Assembly: GCA_938004025.1 (NCBI GenBank)
Contig: CALKXC010000106.1
Span: forward strand, 1-8,032
DNA length: 8,032 nucleotides
Direction: 5' to 3'
From: an uncultured Leucothrix sp.
Lineage (GTDB): Bacteria > Pseudomonadota > Gammaproteobacteria > Thiotrichales > Thiotrichaceae
The translations under genes were made by a program, and so were the position numbers. Of this stretch, positions 6,067 to 8,032 are shown piece after piece. Positions within the stretch are counted from its first letter, which is position 1, and the number at the start of each line of letters is the position of its first letter. The notes beneath the pieces are model-generated. The model made no database searches, was not told where the DNA came from, and worked only from the letters and a program-made list of their open reading frames with translations.

Positions 6067-6151
6067 TGTTTACTAATAATCCAAATAGGGCCTTAACCCG
6101 GTTAGTTGGTAGCTCCAACATAATTATTAACAGTAATCGTTTCAGTAAACA
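6067..6151. repeat. Nested inverted repeats in the 313-base gap between the HNH-like and HIT genes
   Basis: TGTTTACT (6067-6074) and AGTAAACA (6144-6151) are perfect 8-bp inverted arms enclosing 69 bases. Inside, AATAAT (6075-6080) can pair with ATTATT (6123-6128), and GTTGG (6105-6109) with CCAAC (6115-6119) over a 5-base loop. The arrangement could form a branched RNA or a folded single-stranded DNA site. I see no coding frame, tRNA or known riboswitch here. Confidence 0.35.
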
Positions 6152-6165
6152 ATAAGGTTAATTAA

Positions 6166-6195
6166 GACGATATAAACCTTTCTAGTTTATATGTC
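6166..6195 (-). terminator. AT-rich hairpin after the HIT gene, possible operon terminator
   Basis: ATATAAAC (6170-6177) pairs perfectly with GTTTATAT (6185-6192) over a 7-base loop, and GAC (6166-6168) with GTC (6193-6195) after a one-base bulge. It lies about 75-100 bases past the HIT stop codon. The stem is AT-rich and the minus-strand sequence beyond it has only broken T-runs, so termination would be weak. TATATG-T-CATATA (6188-6200) overlaps it as a separate dyad. Confidence 0.35.
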
Positions 6196-6268
6196 ATATA
6201 CAGGCTTAGTAGAGCGCCGATGAGAATTGGACATCGATTAATCAATTTAGACAGTTGAATTATAGCGG

Positions 6269-6607
6269 TTAGGCCTTAAAGGTTTTTCCCGCCATTAAGT
6301 GCAAATGCATATGGAATATTATCTGCCCCCCTCCTTCACCACAATTCATCATCATTCGATAACCGTCATCAGCAAAACCTTGCTCTGCAGCAATTTTCTT
6401 GGCCGCTGTAAATAACATTCCAGCAAGCTTAGTATCAGAGTCTTCAAGATCATTGAGTGTGGCAATATGCTTTTTTGGGATAATCAACACATGAAAGGGA
6501 GCTTTAGGATAGATGTCATTAAACGCTAAGACATCATCGTCTTCATAGACTATTTCTGCGGTGACTTCACGGGCTAGAATTTTACAAAACAAACAATCGT
6601 CAGTCAT
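6269..6607 (-). CDS. HIT-family purine nucleotide phosphoramidase-like hydrolase (HinT-like)
   Basis: A cytosolic histidine-triad protein, expected to hydrolyse AMP-linked phosphoramidates or similar nucleotide conjugates. The 112-residue product carries the signature H99-M-H101-L-H103 with His101 as the expected nucleophile, preceded by NCGEGGGQ. The fold's N-terminal part shows CLFCKI (Cys5/Cys8, which bind zinc in many relatives), DIYPKAPFHVLIIPKKH and FADDGYRMMMN. It is slightly shorter than E. coli HinT and lacks that protein's C-terminal extension. The ATG at 6607 has AGGA seven bases upstream. It starts 25 bases after the recR stop, so it is probably the last gene of the dnaX-ybaB-recR operon. 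The exact substrate is unknown. Confidence 0.92.
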   Translation of the reverse strand: MTDDCLFCKILAREVTAEIVYEDDDVLAFNDIYPKAPFHVLIIPKKHIATLNDLEDSDTKLAGMLFTAAKKIAAEQGFADDGYRMMMNCGEGGGQIIFHMHLHLMAGKTFKA

Positions 6608-6632
6608 TTAGGTATCCTAAAAAATGATTAAA

Positions 6633-7229
6633 CTAGTATGCCCGCCGTCCATCGAAGGCATGCGAAAGCGTTCCGCTGTCAACATAATCTAACTCTCCTC
6701 CAACAGGCACACCATGCGCAATTCGTGTGGCAGAAATATTATGGTTTGCGGCTAATTGATGGATATAGTGTGCTGTGACTTCCCCCTCAACCGTAGGGTT
6801 TGTAGCCAATATTAGTTCCTTGACCAAGCCACCTTTTAACTGTGACTCTAGCAAATCCAGGCCTAACTGTTCTGGACCAATGCCATCGAGAGGTGATAGT
6901 TTTCCCATCAAAACAAAGTAGAAGCCTTTATAATCTGTTGCTTGTTCTAAAGCGATTACATCAGACGGGTTTTCGACTATGCATAATAGAGATTCGTCGC
7001 GTAGTGAGTTATTACATATGCGACAAAGATCATGTTCTGTCAGCGTTCGACAACGCTGACAATGAGTGATTTTCTCAATGGCTAGCTGCATAGCAGATGC
7101 AAGCTTTAAACCGGCCGCACGATCATGCTCCAATAAGTGAAAGCTCATACGTTGAGCAGTGCGTGCCCCAACTCCGGGCAAACACTTAAATGCGTCAACT
7201 AATTCATTGAGTAGTGAAGAATCTGACAT
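6633..7229 (-). CDS. recR: Recombination mediator protein RecR
   Basis: RecR works with RecO (and RecF) to load RecA onto SSB-coated single-stranded DNA during gap repair. The 198-residue product is of standard length. An N-terminal helix-hairpin-helix (about 8-28, with [11 protein letters not shown]) is followed by a four-Cys zinc finger (Cys57, Cys60, Cys69, Cys72), then a Toprim domain (about 80-175, [10 protein letters not shown] with Glu86, then [15 protein letters not shown]). The C-terminal segment is [28 protein letters not shown]. All key residues are present. The ATG lies three bases after the ybaB stop with no strong Shine-Dalgarno, so translational coupling to ybaB is likely. Confidence 0.98.
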   Translation of the reverse strand: MSDSSLLNELVDAFKCLPGVGARTAQRMSFHLLEHDRAAGLKLASAMQLAIEKITHCQRCRTLTEHDLCRICNNSLRDESLLCIVENPSDVIALEQATDYKGFYFVLMGKLSPLDGIGPEQLGLDLLESQLKGGLVKELILATNPTVEGEVTAHYIHQLAANHNISATRIAHGVPVGGELDYVDSGTLSHAFDGRRAY

Positions 7230-7232
7230 AAA

Positions 7233-7562
7233 TTAAAAAGGCATTTTCATGCCAGCCGGAAGGTTCATTCCTGCTGTAACACTAGACATTCTAGATTTAG
7301 TCTCTTCAGCTAATTTCTGTACAGAGTCGTTAATAGCCGCTGCAATTAGGTCTTCTAGCATTTCTTGATCGTCATCTTCCATCAAGCTAGGGTCAATTTT
7401 AACTCGTTTGCAATCGTGCTGACCGTTTAGTGTTACTGACACTAAACCACCACCTGATTGCCCAGTTACTTCAAGTTGGGCGATTTCTGCTTGAGCGCGC
7501 TGCACATCTTCCTGCATTTTTTGCGCCTGCTTCATCATGTTTCCCAAACCACCTTTCATCAT
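7233..7562 (-). CDS. ybaB: YbaB/EbfC-family nucleoid-associated protein
   Basis: A small dimeric DNA-binding protein that coats the nucleoid; the Borrelia homologue EbfC is a DNA-binding regulator. The 109-residue product matches E. coli YbaB throughout: [19 protein letters not shown] at the start, a coiled helix to about residue 30, the [19 protein letters not shown] sheet, [17 protein letters not shown], and the characteristic C-terminus GMKMPF. The ATG at 7562 has GGAG eight bases upstream; a second ATG follows immediately. It sits between dnaX (74-base gap) and recR (3-base gap), the conserved gammaproteobacterial order, and may have its own promoter in the dnaX gap. Confidence 0.97.
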   Translation of the reverse strand: MMKGGLGNMMKQAQKMQEDVQRAQAEIAQLEVTGQSGGGLVSVTLNGQHDCKRVKIDPSLMEDDDQEMLEDLIAAAINDSVQKLAEETKSRMSSVTAGMNLPAGMKMPF

Positions 7563-7590
7563 ACCTACTTCTCCAAAATCGTATTTAATT

Positions 7591-7619
7591 ATTATAACCT
7601 ATGGGGGCGATAAGACTAA
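7591..7619 (-). promoter_or_regulatory. Candidate internal promoter for ybaB-recR-HIT
   Basis: In the dnaX-ybaB gap the minus strand has a perfect TATAAT (7591-7596) with TTAGTC (7614-7619) 17 bp upstream. It lies about 30 bases ahead of the ybaB start, leaving room for a short leader containing the GGAG ribosome site. The -35 is weak. It would give the downstream genes expression independent of dnaX. Confidence 0.45.
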
Positions 7620-7636
7620 TTGTAAAGTTCTACCGC

Positions 7637-8032
7637 TTAAGTTTTTGGTTTTACTGAGCCAGGAACTACTCTTGCTGCAAATCGCTCAGATAATTGCTTA
7701 ACAAACTCATCGTTTATAATATGTTGCTCTGCATCTTGCTGTATTTCTTCAATGCGTCGTTGGTTAAATTGCGCTGGAGTTTCCGACCCTAATTCTCTAA
7801 TAGCGACCACGAGTTTTCTTTGATCACCAAAATGCGTTGTAAGTGCTGCTTCAATTTCGTTAATGGCAGCGTTGGTCATCAACATTTCACTTGAAGAATC
7901 CAAATGCAGTTCAATTCTCTCTAAGTCTTCACTCGCTAGAATACATTGCTTCGCTAGCTCCGCCGCTAGTCCACTGACTTGTAGATCTTTTGTAATTTCA
8001 TACCATTTGTCAGTATTAACGCTTGGAACGAC
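7637..8032 (-). CDS. dnaX: DNA polymerase III subunit tau (DnaX), C-terminal part
   Basis: The minus-strand frame is open from the window edge to the TAA at 7637-7639, giving 131 residues of a 5'-truncated gene. DnaX is the clamp-loader ATPase; its full-length tau form bridges the polymerase core and DnaB helicase. This piece corresponds to tau domain V, which binds the alpha polymerase subunit: NTDKWYEITKDLQVSGLAAELAK..., then ERIELHLDSSSEMLMTNAAINEIEAAL and a helical tail ending RVVPGSVKPKT. It resembles the E. coli tau end (WAAQVSQL..., LHLRSSQRHL) in layout. The ATPase domain and the tau/gamma frameshift site lie outside the window. An apparent start at 7903 is internal (a Leu codon). Confidence 0.93.
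   Translation of the reverse strand, partial: VVPSVNTDKWYEITKDLQVSGLAAELAKQCILASEDLERIELHLDSSSEMLMTNAAINEIEAALTTHFGDQRKLVVAIRELGSETPAQFNQRRIEEIQQDAEQHIINDEFVKQLSERFAARVVPGSVKPKT

Noticed and set aside
6100..6120. tRNA D-arm-like string TTAGTTGGTAGCTCC
   Set aside because: No acceptor stem, anticodon arm or T-arm can be built around it in either direction; the resemblance is local.
6061..6160. Integron attC-like site suggested by the CTTAAC and GTTAGTT strings
   Set aside because: The core boxes are not in the required order or orientation, and no integrase or cassette array is present.
1..8032. CRISPR array, insertion sequence, prophage genes or toxin-antitoxin pair
   Set aside because: No regularly spaced repeats, transposase, terminal inverted repeats with target duplication, or paired small toxin/antitoxin genes could be seen. 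The only mobile-like gene is the lone HNH protein.

Overview
This window looks like chromosomal DNA of a marine gammaproteobacterium. The housekeeping genes on the right (dnaX end, ybaB, recR) are in the usual gammaproteobacterial order and their products resemble the E. coli proteins. The base composition is moderately AT-rich, and one product ends in a GlyGly-CTERM sorting tail, a signal typical of Vibrio, Shewanella, Colwellia and their relatives. I cannot name the genus. Every confidently called gene lies on the minus strand, so transcription runs from high to low coordinates.

Left half (1-5341), a sulfonate/amine block. In transcription order it holds a secreted short copper amine oxidase homologue (5341-3749), a MocR-type GntR/aminotransferase fusion regulator (3642-2137) and xsc, sulfoacetaldehyde acetyltransferase (1963-200). 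Xsc cleaves sulfoacetaldehyde into acetyl phosphate and sulfite, the key desulfonation step of taurine and related sulfonate use. MocR regulators beside xsc are usually TauR-like taurine sensors. Similar CTGGYACCA-type boxes lie upstream of both the regulator and xsc, which suggests one regulon with autoregulation. xsc ends in two hairpins, the distal one with a U-run. No pta, taurine transporter, tpa, tauXY or sulfite exporter is present in the window, so the source of the sulfoacetaldehyde and the fate of the products must be encoded elsewhere.

The most unusual gene is the copper amine oxidase homologue. It has a signal peptide but lacks the N-terminal domains of known enzymes. It keeps the catalytic Asp, the topaquinone-precursor Tyr and all three copper His, but its cofactor motif is altered to QYIY. 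It then carries a cadherin/Ig-like repeat and a GlyGly-CTERM anchor, so it is probably a surface enzyme. Whether it belongs functionally with xsc is a hypothesis.

Middle (5342-6268): two intergenic stretches of over 300 bases, with several inverted repeats and a clear terminator, flank an orphan 89-residue HNH-type protein whose first catalytic His appears to be replaced by Gln.

Right (6269-8032): a conserved DNA-maintenance operon, 3' end of dnaX (tau C-terminus), ybaB, recR and a HIT-family hydrolase, tightly spaced, with a likely internal promoter ahead of ybaB.
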